A DNA stretch of 64,000 nucleotides from contig NZ_JAQISN010000002.1 of NCBI RefSeq assembly GCF_037450285.1, forward strand, positions 248,001 through 312,000, written 5' to 3'. Position numbers and translations under genes: made by a program. This DNA comes from Erwinia sp. SLM-02. GTDB taxonomy: Bacteria; Pseudomonadota; Gammaproteobacteria; Enterobacterales; Enterobacteriaceae. The notes beneath the pieces were generated by a model. That model was not told where the DNA came from. It saw nothing but the letters and a program-made list of their open reading frames with translations, and did not search any database. Shown in pieces: positions 9,305 to 17,036 of this stretch. Positions within the stretch are counted from its first letter, which is position 1. The number at the start of each line of letters is the position of its first letter.

Positions 9305-10054
9305 ATGGACGTAATACATTCCCTCTTACAGCGTAAAACGCAGCTTGCAGGCTTACTCTTCGCCGCCACCTCACTGTTCTCTGCCGCCGCCGACGCGTGG
9401 CAGCCGATTGATATTGATGACGACAGCGTGCTGCGATCCCCGCCCTCGATTGCGGTGCGTAACGGCACGCTGTACTTCGACGGCAAAATCATTGAAGGCT
9501 CCGCCGAGAAACTGCACCGCCAGCTGGAGATGCGACGGGTGGAAAAAGTCTCGTTCAACAGCATCGGCGGCGATGCCAAAGAAGCGATGGAGATGGGCCG
9601 TGAAATTCACAAGCGTAAAATGGACGTTGAAGTCAGAAACGTCTGCGCCTCCGCCTGCGCCAACTATATCTTCCCCGCAGGAAATAATAAGTTCGTGACC
9701 CAAAACGCCTACCTGCTGTGGCACGGCAGCCTGCACAGCCCGACCGATGAAATCGCGCTGGAGTCAAACGACCAGGGTCAGACGCACGAGAAGCTGGTGA
9801 CTTCAACGGTGTTCACCACGTTAAAGCAGCAGGAAGCGGATTTTTATCAGCTGATCGGCGTCAATGGCGATCTCGCCTGGTGCCCGCAGCAGCAGGCCGA
9901 TTATCATCAAAAATTCCCGGAAAAATGGTTCTCCTGGTCGCACGCTAACCTGGCAAAATTCGGCGTGAACAACGTTCGCTTTGCCACCAGTGCCGCCCGC
10001 TGGCAGAGCACCATGAGCGGCAAAGGCGTGATATTTGCTGACTACTGCCAATAA
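9305..10054 (+). CDS. Exported ClpP/crotonase-fold protein (COG3904-like)
   Basis: A 249-aa protein with a signal peptide (about residues 1-31, ending SAAADA). The middle resembles ClpP-fold proteins grouped as COG3904: FNSIGGDAKEAMEMGREI matches the oxyanion/helix region and VCASACANYIFPAG carries a Ser in the position of the ClpP nucleophile, followed by WHGS. It could be a periplasmic protease-like or non-enzymatic protein; the activity of the family is not established. AAGGAA lies 11 bp before the ATG. It stands alone between a strong terminator and the next promoter. Confidence 0.75.
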   Translation: MDVIHSLLQRKTQLAGLLFAATSLFSAAADAWQPIDIDDDSVLRSPPSIAVRNGTLYFDGKIIEGSAEKLHRQLEMRRVEKVSFNSIGGDAKEAMEMGREIHKRKMDVEVRNVCASACANYIFPAGNNKFVTQNAYLLWHGSLHSPTDEIALESNDQGQTHEKLVTSTVFTTLKQQEADFYQLIGVNGDLAWCPQQQADYHQKFPEKWFSWSHANLAKFGVNNVRFATSAARWQSTMSGKGVIFADYCQ

Positions 10055-10121
10055 TTTCCTCGCCAGGCTGCGGAAAATCCACTAGCTTATGTACTCTTGT
10101 ACTAGCAATGGAGATCAATTA

Positions 10122-10436
10122 ATGGATTTTACTTCTCTCGCTCAGGTGAGATCACGCATTGATGAGCTGGATAATCAGCTGGTCGCGCTGATTGCCGAAC
10201 GTGGAAAGTGCGTAAAAGCGGCTGCGGCGTTTAAAACCGACGACGCTGAGGTTCGCGCTCCCGATCGGGTTCAGCAGGTGGTTGATCTGGCCCGCCGCCG
10301 TGCGTCAGAGCATGGGCTGCCGGAAGAGATTATCGAAAGCGTGTACCGCGCGATGATCGGTGCATTTATTGACTACGAGCTGCGCCAGCATCAGCAGCTA
10401 ACGCAGCAAAAATCTCGCACAGATGCACCAGCATAA
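10122..10436 (+). CDS. PchB-type chorismate mutase / isochorismate pyruvate lyase family protein
   Basis: A 104-aa AroQ-class all-helical protein. Family residues align by eye with PchB: Arg10 in the QVRSRID segment, Arg27 and Lys38 in ERGKCVKAAAAFK, and Arg49 in APDRV. It should either convert chorismate to prephenate or, as PchB does, split isochorismate to salicylate plus pyruvate; sequence alone does not decide. The start at 10122 is preceded by GGAGATCA, better than the upstream in-frame ATG at 10089. It overlaps by 14 bp the AraC-type gene that follows, so the two are co-transcribed. Confidence 0.82.
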   Translation: MDFTSLAQVRSRIDELDNQLVALIAERGKCVKAAAAFKTDDAEVRAPDRVQQVVDLARRRASEHGLPEEIIESVYRAMIGAFIDYELRQHQQLTQQKSRTDAPA

Positions 10437-11226
10437 AATCCAGCCGATCGCCTGCCGCCTGCCGGGCATTGAGGCAGTGGCTGCGGACAGCAGCTTTTCC
10501 TTTGGCCGCCACAGCCATGACTGCTTCGGTATCGGGCTGATGGATCGCGGTGCGCAAAAATCCCATAGCGGCCGCGGTCAGGTTGAGTCCGCTGCCGGAA
10601 ATATCATTACAGTGAATCCTGGCGAGGTCCATGACGGTGCGCCGCTAGGAGAATCGCGGGCGTGGCGCATGCTCTATTTCCAGCCCCCGCTGATGGCAGA
10701 ATACTTCGGCCATCTTTCCGATACGGCCAACTCGCTCACCGAATTTATTCGTCCGGTTTTTCACGATCCCCACCTGGCAGGCCACTTCAACCGCCTATTT
10801 TATACCCTCACCGCCTGCGTAGATCGTCATTTCAAGCTGGCAGTCGATGAAGCCTTGCTGGCCCTAAGCGGGGCAGTGACGCAGCCCACCCGGCGAGAAC
10901 CCGGCTTGGCTAATGATGTTATCCACCTCACGCGGGAACGGATGGATGACGATCCCGCAAGCCCGATCACGCTGGCCGAAATGGCCACGGCTGCGGGGTT
11001 AAGCCCATTTCAACTGCTGCGAGGATTTTCGCGCCGTATGGGCATCACGCCGCATGGCTATCTGATGCAGCGCCGCCTGGGGCTGGCCCGCCAGCGGATC
11101 GTACAGGGCTGCTCACTGGCGGAAGCCGCTGCCGATGCCGGTTTTGCCGATCAAAGCCATATGACCCGATTATTTGTGCGCAGCTTCGGCTACACGCCAG
11201 GGCTGTTTGCACGCAGTCTAAACTGA
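10423..11226 (+). CDS. AraC-family transcriptional regulator (cupin N-domain)
   Basis: A 267-aa regulator. The N-terminal cupin-like domain (about 15-95) has SFGRHSHDCFGIG and NPGEVHDG, typical of the AraC_binding family. The C-terminal double helix-turn-helix (about 168-265) has ITLAEMATAAGLSPFQLLRGFSR and the closing DQSHMTRLFVRSFGYTPG. It overlaps the upstream chorismate-mutase-like gene and precedes a LysE-type exporter; AraC/LysE neighbours are common and usually regulator and target. The inducer is not known. Confidence 0.9.
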   Translation: MHQHKIQPIACRLPGIEAVAADSSFSFGRHSHDCFGIGLMDRGAQKSHSGRGQVESAAGNIITVNPGEVHDGAPLGESRAWRMLYFQPPLMAEYFGHLSDTANSLTEFIRPVFHDPHLAGHFNRLFYTLTACVDRHFKLAVDEALLALSGAVTQPTRREPGLANDVIHLTRERMDDDPASPITLAEMATAAGLSPFQLLRGFSRRMGITPHGYLMQRRLGLARQRIVQGCSLAEAAADAGFADQSHMTRLFVRSFGYTPGLFARSLN

Positions 11227-11311
11227 TCGACTCCCTGCAATTTCGTTCAAGATCTCCGCGTATGCCCCCTGCACACTGCCTCCTCGTTTAATTTGCGTAA
11301 AGGGGCATAGC

Positions 11312-11947
11312 ATGCTGATTTCCATGGGTTCTACCGTTAGTGCTGATTATCTGATGACATCATTGTTGATCGTTATGTCTCCCGGAACCGGGGCGCTGAT
11401 TACGCTGTCCGCCGGCCTGAAACAAGGGTCACTCAGCGCGCTGCTTGCCGCTGGGGGATGCACGCTTGGCGTCGTGCCGCATATGCTGGCGGCGATCACC
11501 GGGCTGGCGGCACTCCTGCACGCCAGCCCGACGGCTTTCGCGGTGGTCAGGTATGCTGGAGTCTGTTACTTACTGGTGATGGCCTGGCAGACAATGCGTG
11601 AATCTGGCCCACTGTCAGTTACAGCAGAAAGTCCCCAACCGAGCGCCAGGCGTTTGGTCTTGCAGTCGATAGCCGCAAACATACTCAATCCTAAACTGTC
11701 GCTATTCTTTCTGGCCTTTCTGCCACAGTTTGTCAGGCCTGATGCAACGTCGCCGCTGCAGAGCATGCTAATGCTTTCTGCCATTTTTGCCGCAATGACT
11801 TTTGCCGTCTTTGCGCTCTATGGCCTGTTCGCCGCCGCACTCAGCCAGCGCATTCTTGCCAGCCAGCGCATTATGTTGCTAATACGCTGGTCGGTGGCCC
11901 TGGCCTTTATCGCCATCGCCCTGCGCCTGGCAACCGCCAGCCAGTAA
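11312..11947 (+). CDS. LysE/RhtB-family exporter
   Basis: A 211-aa membrane protein with about six hydrophobic spans and the family signature near the N-terminus (MSPGTGALITLSAGLKQG, compare the LysE PGP motif; here the second Pro is Thr-Gly). It also has NILNPKLSLFFLAFLPQFV, a hallmark of the RhtB group. It should export an amino acid or a related small molecule. AAGGGG lies 7 bp before the ATG. It follows the AraC-type gene by 85 bp and is probably its target. Confidence 0.9.
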   Translation: MLISMGSTVSADYLMTSLLIVMSPGTGALITLSAGLKQGSLSALLAAGGCTLGVVPHMLAAITGLAALLHASPTAFAVVRYAGVCYLLVMAWQTMRESGPLSVTAESPQPSARRLVLQSIAANILNPKLSLFFLAFLPQFVRPDATSPLQSMLMLSAIFAAMTFAVFALYGLFAAALSQRILASQRIMLLIRWSVALAFIAIALRLATASQ

Positions 11948-11962
11948 AACCCAGTGAATAAC

Positions 11963-11999
11963 GCCAGTTAAATACGGACAAAAGGTCCAATTAACTGGC
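11963..11999 (+). terminator. Nested hairpin after the LysE-type gene
   Basis: Outer arms GCCAGTTAA (11963-11971) and TTAACTGGC (11991-11999) enclose an inner GGAC/GTCC stem (11976-11979 with 11985-11988), forming a long stem-loop 15 bp after the stop codon. It is followed by TTAAATCAATAAAG, which is only moderately T-rich. Confidence 0.6.
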
Positions 12000-12143
12000 T
12001 TAAATCAATAAAGCAGCGTAAAGAATTGCAAATGACGAGCTAAATAACAGGCCGCGTGGTAGAAATATCCGGTGTTTAACTCCCGAGGACAATTTTCTTT
12101 CCGCATCGACGAGAAGCAACAGCGCGGATAAGTTGTAAAAATT

Positions 12144-12242
12144 ATGGACAATCAGTTCAGAAACGAACGCTCTACACCCCCTGTCGTACTCGCTTTCCCC
12201 TGCTCCCTTTCCGGTGAACAACACTGGCGCAACGCGCTTTAG
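12144..12242 (+). CDS. mdtU: Leader peptide of mdtJI (MdtU-like), 32 aa
   Basis: A short frame, ATG at 12144 to TAG at 12240-12242, lies 120 bp upstream of mdtJ. It encodes 32 residues with a Pro-Pro followed by a hydrophobic segment (TPPVVLAFPCSLSG). In E. coli a 34-aa upstream ORF, mdtU, sits in the long mdtJI leader and mediates spermidine-dependent control of Rho termination and translation. The size and position agree; I cannot align the peptide to E. coli from memory with certainty. The ribosome-binding site is weak (GGATAAG about 10 bp upstream). Confidence 0.55.
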   Translation: MDNQFRNERSTPPVVLAFPCSLSGEQHWRNAL

Positions 12243-12362
12243 TCCCGATCTTCCGTTTTGGCATCGCGCACCCCGTGCGTTCTTATGCCCTGTTTAATTT
12301 CAGCCTGCGTCGGTTAATCCGCGCTTTCAGGCTCGCTTTTCACATCTTACGGAAGATGCATC

Positions 12363-12722
12363 ATGATTTACTGGCTGTTACTGGCGCTGGCCATCGCCTT
12401 TGAAATTACCGGCACCCTGCTGATGAAGTGGTCAGGGGTCAGCGGCAATCCGCTCGGCTATTTTTTAATGCTGCTGATGATCGCCCTCTCCTACATCACC
12501 CTGTCGTTTTCGATTAAGAAAATCGCCCTCGGCGTGGCCTATGCGATGTGGGAAGGGATCGGCATTCTGTTTATTACCCTGTTCAGCGTGCTGCTGTTTG
12601 AAGAGTCGCTGTCGCTGACCAAACTGCTCGGCCTGACCACGCTGGTGGTGGGTATCGCACTGATTAAGTCCGGTACCCGCGCGGCGAAGAAAAGCGGGGA
12701 GGTGCAGCATGCAGGCGTTTGA
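12363..12722 (+). CDS. mdtJ: SMR-family spermidine exporter subunit MdtJ
   Basis: A 119-aa four-helix small multidrug resistance protein. The membrane-embedded Glu in the first helix ([17 protein letters not shown]) and the [15 protein letters not shown] segment are diagnostic of MdtJ. It forms a heterodimer with MdtI that exports spermidine. It overlaps mdtI by 14 bp. GGAAG precedes the ATG by 7 bp. A leader of more than 120 bp with a short ORF suggests control in the 5' UTR. Confidence 0.95.
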   Translation: MIYWLLLALAIAFEITGTLLMKWSGVSGNPLGYFLMLLMIALSYITLSFSIKKIALGVAYAMWEGIGILFITLFSVLLFEESLSLTKLLGLTTLVVGIALIKSGTRAAKKSGEVQHAGV

Positions 12723-13038
12723 GTGGGTACATGCGGCGTGGCTGACGGGTGCCATCGTGCTGGAAATCGTCGCCAATATTTTCCTGAAACTGTCCGACGG
12801 CTTCCGGCGTAAGATTTACGGCGTGCTGTCGCTGGGTGCGGTGCTGGCGGCGTTCAGCGCGCTGTCTCAGGCGGTGAAGGGGATCGATCTGTCGGTGGCC
12901 TATGCGCTGTGGGGCGGCTTCGGTATCGTGGCTACCGTCGCCGCGGGCTGGGTGCTGTTCGGCCAGCGCCTGAACCGCAAGGGCTGGGCCGGACTGCTGC
13001 TGCTGCTGATCGGCATGGTGCTGATTAAGCTGGCCTGA
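12709..13038 (+). CDS. mdtI: SMR-family spermidine exporter subunit MdtI
   Basis: A 109-aa SMR protein closely resembling E. coli Mdt[10 protein letters not shown] at the N-terminus, the membrane Glu in [22 protein letters not shown], and [15 protein letters not shown]. It pairs with MdtJ. The frame begins inside the last codons of mdtJ. Its end faces the siderophore ATPase gene across only 22 bp. Confidence 0.96.
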   Translation: MQAFEWVHAAWLTGAIVLEIVANIFLKLSDGFRRKIYGVLSLGAVLAAFSALSQAVKGIDLSVAYALWGGFGIVATVAAGWVLFGQRLNRKGWAGLLLLLIGMVLIKLA

Positions 13039-13060
13039 TGGCTGAACGGCGCCAGCGCAT

Positions 13061-13819
13061 TCAGCGGTAGTACACCGCGATGCGCTGGCCGTTCAGCTCC
13101 TCGATGGTGACCGGCAGATCGAAGATATCCTCAATCACCTGCGGCACCATCACCTCCTGCGGCGTGCCGCGAAACACCAGCCTGCCGCTCTTCATCGCCA
13201 GAATGTAGTCCGACCAGGCCGAAGCAAAGTTGATATCGTGGATCACCAGCACAATTGACTTCTCCAGCTCATCCGCCGCGCGGCGCAGCTGGCGCATCAT
13301 CGCCACGCTGTGCTTCATATCCAGGTTGTTCAGCGGCTCATCCAGCAGCACGTACTTGGTGTCCTGGCATAACACCATCGCCACAAAGGCGCGCTGGCGC
13401 TGCCCGCCGGAAAGCTCGTCCAGATAGCGGTTTTGCAGCGGGATCAGGTCCAGAAAGCCCAGCGCCTGGTCAACGTGGCGGCGATCGTCGGCGTTCAGCC
13501 GCCCTTTGCTGTAGGGATAACGGCCGAAGCTGACCAGATCGTACACCGTCAGGCGGCTGGTGAAATGGTTCTCCTGGCGCAGCACCGACAGCACCTGCGC
13601 CAGCTTTTCACTGTTGGCGTCGCTGACGTCCAGCGCATCCACGCTGACGCTGCCGCTGTCCGCCACCAACAGGCGGCTAATCACCGACAGCAGCGTGGAT
13701 TTCCCCGCGCCGTTGGGTCCGATAATCGAGGTCACGCCCGATGACGGCAGAGTGGCACAGATATCCTGCAGGACCGGCTGCTGGTCATAGTGTTTACTGA
13801 CATTTTTTACTTCAATCAC
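13061..13819 (-). CDS. Ferric catecholate-siderophore ABC transporter ATPase (CeuD/VctC-like)
   Basis: A 252-aa FepC-type ATPase. Walker A GPNGAGKST (34-42), signature LSGGQRQR, Walker B VLLDEPLNNLD and H-loop VIHDINFA are intact. It is last in a four-gene operon (binding protein, two permeases, ATPase) with overlaps of 4 and 11 bp. The arrangement of two separate permeases and CeuE-type binding protein matches Campylobacter ceuBCDE, Vibrio vctPDGC and Bacillus yclNOPQ. It powers uptake of a catecholate iron complex across the inner membrane. Confidence 0.92.
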   Translation of the reverse strand: MIEVKNVSKHYDQQPVLQDICATLPSSGVTSIIGPNGAGKSTLLSVISRLLVADSGSVSVDALDVSDANSEKLAQVLSVLRQENHFTSRLTVYDLVSFGRYPYSKGRLNADDRRHVDQALGFLDLIPLQNRYLDELSGGQRQRAFVAMVLCQDTKYVLLDEPLNNLDMKHSVAMMRQLRRAADELEKSIVLVIHDINFASAWSDYILAMKSGRLVFRGTPQEVMVPQVIEDIFDLPVTIEELNGQRIAVYYR

Positions 13820-14793
13820 TTTTTGGCCTTCTTCAGCAACAGGTAGATAAACAGCGCGCCGCCGGTAAATTCAATCACTACCGACAGGGTTCCGGCCATA
13901 TCCAGCAGGCGCTCCAGCACCAGCTGGCCGCCGATCAGCGTGACCATGCCGATCAGTACGCTGCCGGGCAGCAGATAGTGATGCCGCCAGGAACCGATCA
14001 GCGGATAGGTCAGGTTGACGATCAGCAGGCCGAGGAACATCATCGGCCCAACCAGCGCGGTCGACGTCGCCACCAGCAGCGCGACCAGCAGCAGAATGCC
14101 GGTCACGTTACGGCGATACGGCACGCCCAGGGCGGTGGCGGAATTCGCCCCCAGCGCAATCACGTCCAGCCGGTGGCGCATCCGCCAGACCAGCAGCGAC
14201 ACCAGCGCGACAATCAGCGCGCAGACCATCAGCACGCCGCTGTCGGCGCGGGTAAAGGTGGCGAATATCCGGCTTTGCAGCACGGCAAACTCGCCGGGCG
14301 ACATCAGCCGCTGCATCAGTCCGGAGGCGCTGCGGAACAGCGTGCCGCACACCAGGCCTATCAGCAGCACGCGGTGCAGATCCATCCCGGAACCGCTCAG
14401 CAGCCAGCGATACAGCAGCGTAGCGAACGTCACCAGCAGCGCCCCTTCCGCCAGGAAGCGGCCCACGCTGCCGAGCATGCTCAGCCCGCCGATATCCAGC
14501 GCGAAGATCAGCACGGTTTGCAGCAGGACAAACAGCGACTCCAGCCCCATCACCGACGGCGTCAGAATGCGGTTCTGCGTCACCGTCTGGAACAGTAGCG
14601 TACCGATGCCGGAGGCAAACGCCACCAGCACCATCGTCGCCAGGATCTGACCGCGATGCTTAAGGATGTAGGCGATATTGCCGTGGAGCTGAACGGTCAT
14701 AAAGATCGCCATCAGCACCAGCACCAGCGCGCTCAGCAGCAGCAGGCGACGGCCCGGCGTGAACCGGCTGGACGTTGAATTCTCAGTGTACAC
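13816..14793 (-). CDS. Ferric siderophore ABC permease (CeuC/VctG-like)
   Basis: A 325-aa FecCD-family permease, with nine or ten hydrophobic spans, the N-terminal segment SRFTPGRRLLLLSALVLVL, and the family region ALVGPMMFLGLLIVNLTYPL before the last helices. It overlaps the ATPase gene by 4 bp and the preceding permease gene by 11 bp. The two different permeases should form a heterodimer. Confidence 0.9.
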   Translation of the reverse strand: MYTENSTSSRFTPGRRLLLLSALVLVLMAIFMTVQLHGNIAYILKHRGQILATMVLVAFASGIGTLLFQTVTQNRILTPSVMGLESLFVLLQTVLIFALDIGGLSMLGSVGRFLAEGALLVTFATLLYRWLLSGSGMDLHRVLLIGLVCGTLFRSASGLMQRLMSPGEFAVLQSRIFATFTRADSGVLMVCALIVALVSLLVWRMRHRLDVIALGANSATALGVPYRRNVTGILLLVALLVATSTALVGPMMFLGLLIVNLTYPLIGSWRHHYLLPGSVLIGMVTLIGGQLVLERLLDMAGTLSVVIEFTGGALFIYLLLKKAKK

Positions 14794-15742
14794 GGCGTTT
14801 TGACCTCACAATCAGCACGAGGAAAATAACCGCACCCAGCACGCCAAGCAGCGCGCTTACGGGGATTTCAAACGGATGGATAATCAGCCGACCGATAATA
14901 TCGCAGGCCAGCACCAGCATCGCCCCCAGCAGTGCGACCCAGGGCACGGTGCGCCGCAGGTTATCCCCCAGCGCCAGGCTGACGATATTCGGCACGATCA
15001 GGCCGAGGAACGGCAGCACGCCCACCACCACGATCACCACGCCGCTGATCAGGGCGATCATCGCCATGCCAATCAGCATGGTCTGCTGGTAGCGCAGGCC
15101 AATATTCACCGAGAAGTCGCGCCCCATTCCGGCGACGGTAAAGCGGTCGGCGATCAGCGCCGCCAGCAGGGTAATAATCCCCACGCCCCACAGCAGCTCG
15201 TAGCGGCCCTGCATCACGCTGGAGAAGTCGCCGGACTCCCAGGCACCCAGCGCCTGCAGCAGATCGAATTTCATCGCCAGGAAGGTGGTGACCGCGCTGA
15301 ACACCGCACCGAGCATAATGCCCGCCAGCGGCACCATCAGCGACGACTTCATCCTGATGCGGTTAATCAGCAGCATAAACAGCGCGGTGCCAAACAGCGC
15401 GAACAGCGAAGCCACGCCCATCTTTAGCATAATCGGCGCGGCGGGGCTGACGATCATCACCAGCAGCAGGCCAAGGCTGGCGGACTGGGTGGTGCCGACG
15501 ACGGAGGGTTCAACAAAGCGGTTCTGCGTCAGCATCTGCATAATCAGGCCGGCAACGCTCATGGCGCTACCCGCCAGCAGCAGTGCGGCAGTCCGGGGGA
15601 AACGACTGATAAGCAGGATCTCGCGCATCTCGGGATCGGTCCACAGACTGACCAGGGTAACGCGGCTGACGCCCACAAACAGGCTAAAAACAGTAAGGCC
15701 CAGCAATAATGCCAGGCCTGCGGTAAAGGCGAAAGATTTCAT
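14783..15742 (-). CDS. Ferric siderophore ABC permease (CeuB/VctD-like)
   Basis: A 319-aa FecCD-family permease. It shows the family segments RFPRTAALLLAGSAMSVAGL near residue 50 and VGVLPFLGLIVPNIVSLALG around 240, the ATPase-contact region. It directly abuts the binding-protein gene (stop and start one base apart) and overlaps the second permease. Confidence 0.9.
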   Translation of the reverse strand: MKSFAFTAGLALLLGLTVFSLFVGVSRVTLVSLWTDPEMREILLISRFPRTAALLLAGSAMSVAGLIMQMLTQNRFVEPSVVGTTQSASLGLLLVMIVSPAAPIMLKMGVASLFALFGTALFMLLINRIRMKSSLMVPLAGIMLGAVFSAVTTFLAMKFDLLQALGAWESGDFSSVMQGRYELLWGVGIITLLAALIADRFTVAGMGRDFSVNIGLRYQQTMLIGMAMIALISGVVIVVVGVLPFLGLIVPNIVSLALGDNLRRTVPWVALLGAMLVLACDIIGRLIIHPFEIPVSALLGVLGAVIFLVLIVRSKRRVH

Positions 15743-16687
15743 TTACGGCTGGGTTTTCGACTTATCCAGTACCTGCTTCACCTGGGTCATCAGCAGGCTG
15801 TAGCTTTGCAGACCACCGGCGATATACAGCGAGCCGGAATCCAGGTAAACCACCTGCTGTTTTTTCCAGGCGTTGGTTTTACGCACCAGCGGGTTATCCA
15901 GCACCTGCTGTGCCGAGCTGCCCTCTTTACGGCCAATCGCGCTGTCGCGATCCAGCACGAACAGCCAGTCCGGGTTAGCTTCCATCACGAATTCTGGTGA
16001 TACCGAGTTGCCGTGGTTGCCGGTTTCCGCAAAGGTGGTGGCCGGTTTGAAGCCCAGCACATCATAGATAAAGCCGAAACGTGAACCCGGCGAGTAGGCG
16101 CTGAGCTTGCCGCCGTTAACCATCAGCATCATCGCGCTGCCCGCTTTGGCCGATTCGTTACGAACGTCGGCGATCTGGGCGTTAAATGCGGCCAGAACTT
16201 CTTTGGCTTTCTCCTGCTTGCCGAAGATTTCACCCAGCTGCTCGGTGCGTTCGGTCATGCTGGCGAGGAATTTGTGCGGGTCAAGATCGGGAGAGATAGT
16301 CGGTGCGATTTCACTCAGTTTGCCGTAGGCATCACGCGCGCGGGCACCGGCAATAATCAGGTCAGGTTTGGCGTTGCTCAGGGCTTCAAAGTTCGGCTCG
16401 AACAGCGTACCAGCATCGAAATAGTCCTTACCGGCATATTTTGCCAGGTGCGCCGGGTAGTGGGCGCTGGTTTGCGGTACGCCAATCACCTTCACGCCGA
16501 GCGCATCGGTAATATCCAGTGCGGCCGGGCTGAGCACCACAACACGCTGTGGGTTTTTCGGTACAGCCGTGGTGCCCTGGGCATGAACGATACTGACCGT
16601 TGCCCCTTCAGTGGCGGCGAACGCAGCGGGTGAACAGACAAGCGACAGCGCAAACAGAGACGACGTAATGGCCTGAGGAAAACGCAT
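15743..16687 (-). CDS. Periplasmic catecholate siderophore-binding protein (CeuE/VctP-like)
   Basis: A 314-aa type III binding protein with a signal peptide cleaved near residue 24 (SPAAFAA). It has NPQRVVVLSPAALDITDALG and KPDLIIAG. A His at about position 225 (TGNHGNSVSPEF) and a Tyr at about 288 (SGSLYIAGG) fall where CeuE uses His227 and Tyr288 to complete the iron shell of tetradentate catecholates. This suggests preference for linear bis-catecholate ligands such as enterobactin breakdown products; that is inference. It is the first gene of the operon and is preceded by a Fur-type site. Confidence 0.92.
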   Translation of the reverse strand: MRFPQAITSSLFALSLVCSPAAFAATEGATVSIVHAQGTTAVPKNPQRVVVLSPAALDITDALGVKVIGVPQTSAHYPAHLAKYAGKDYFDAGTLFEPNFEALSNAKPDLIIAGARARDAYGKLSEIAPTISPDLDPHKFLASMTERTEQLGEIFGKQEKAKEVLAAFNAQIADVRNESAKAGSAMMLMVNGGKLSAYSPGSRFGFIYDVLGFKPATTFAETGNHGNSVSPEFVMEANPDWLFVLDRDSAIGRKEGSSAQQVLDNPLVRKTNAWKKQQVVYLDSGSLYIAGGLQSYSLLMTQVKQVLDKSKTQP

Positions 16688-16721
16688 TTTTCTCTCTCCT
16701 GAGAATCAGAAAACTGACATA

Positions 16722-16740
16722 AATGAGAACTATTCGTATT
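16722..16740 (-). promoter_or_regulatory. Candidate Fur box before the CeuE-like gene
   Basis: AATGAGAACTATTCGTATT resembles the 19-bp Fur consensus (GATAATGATAATCATTATC) in its ATGAGAA/TATTCGTAT halves. It lies 35-53 bp upstream of the binding-protein start, where it would cover a promoter. Confidence 0.55.
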
Positions 16741-16975
16741 AAATTTTGTTGCGGGATAATAACGGCAAAAGACTGAAATGTGTAGTGTTTGAGATCAACA
16801 CATCGTGCTAAAGCCAGGGTTCCACACAAAATCTACACAATTTCGCGGAATGTAAAGGCGGAAATGACACTTAACGAACTGAAAACCCCGCATTTCTCAG
16901 CATTACGCTGATAAAAACTGACAAAAGTCGCCAATTGTGGAGATATTGTGAATTCGTGCCCGAAGGTCTTTAAGT

Positions 16976-16994
16976 GATAACAATTCTCGTTATC
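16976..16994 (+). promoter_or_regulatory. Candidate Fur box before the FepA-like receptor gene
   Basis: GATAACAATTCTCGTTATC, an inverted repeat GATAAC/GTTATC, matches the Fur consensus well. It ends 42 bp before the receptor start, so iron-replete Fur should repress the gene. The remaining 16741-16975 region between the two divergent genes shows no further gene. Confidence 0.7.
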
Positions 16995-17036
16995 ATACAC
17001 ATCATCTTACAATCCTCCACAATTTGAGATTATTTG

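Noticed and set aside
12000..12224. 74-aa frame on the minus strand upstream of mdtJ
   Set aside because: It overlaps the LysE terminator and the leader ORF on the other strand, has no ribosome site and resembles no family.
12242..12362. Guanidine-type riboswitch before the SMR genes
   Set aside because: Neither the conserved ACGR nor the paired hairpins of guanidine riboswitches were seen, and these genes are MdtJI, not guanidinium exporters.
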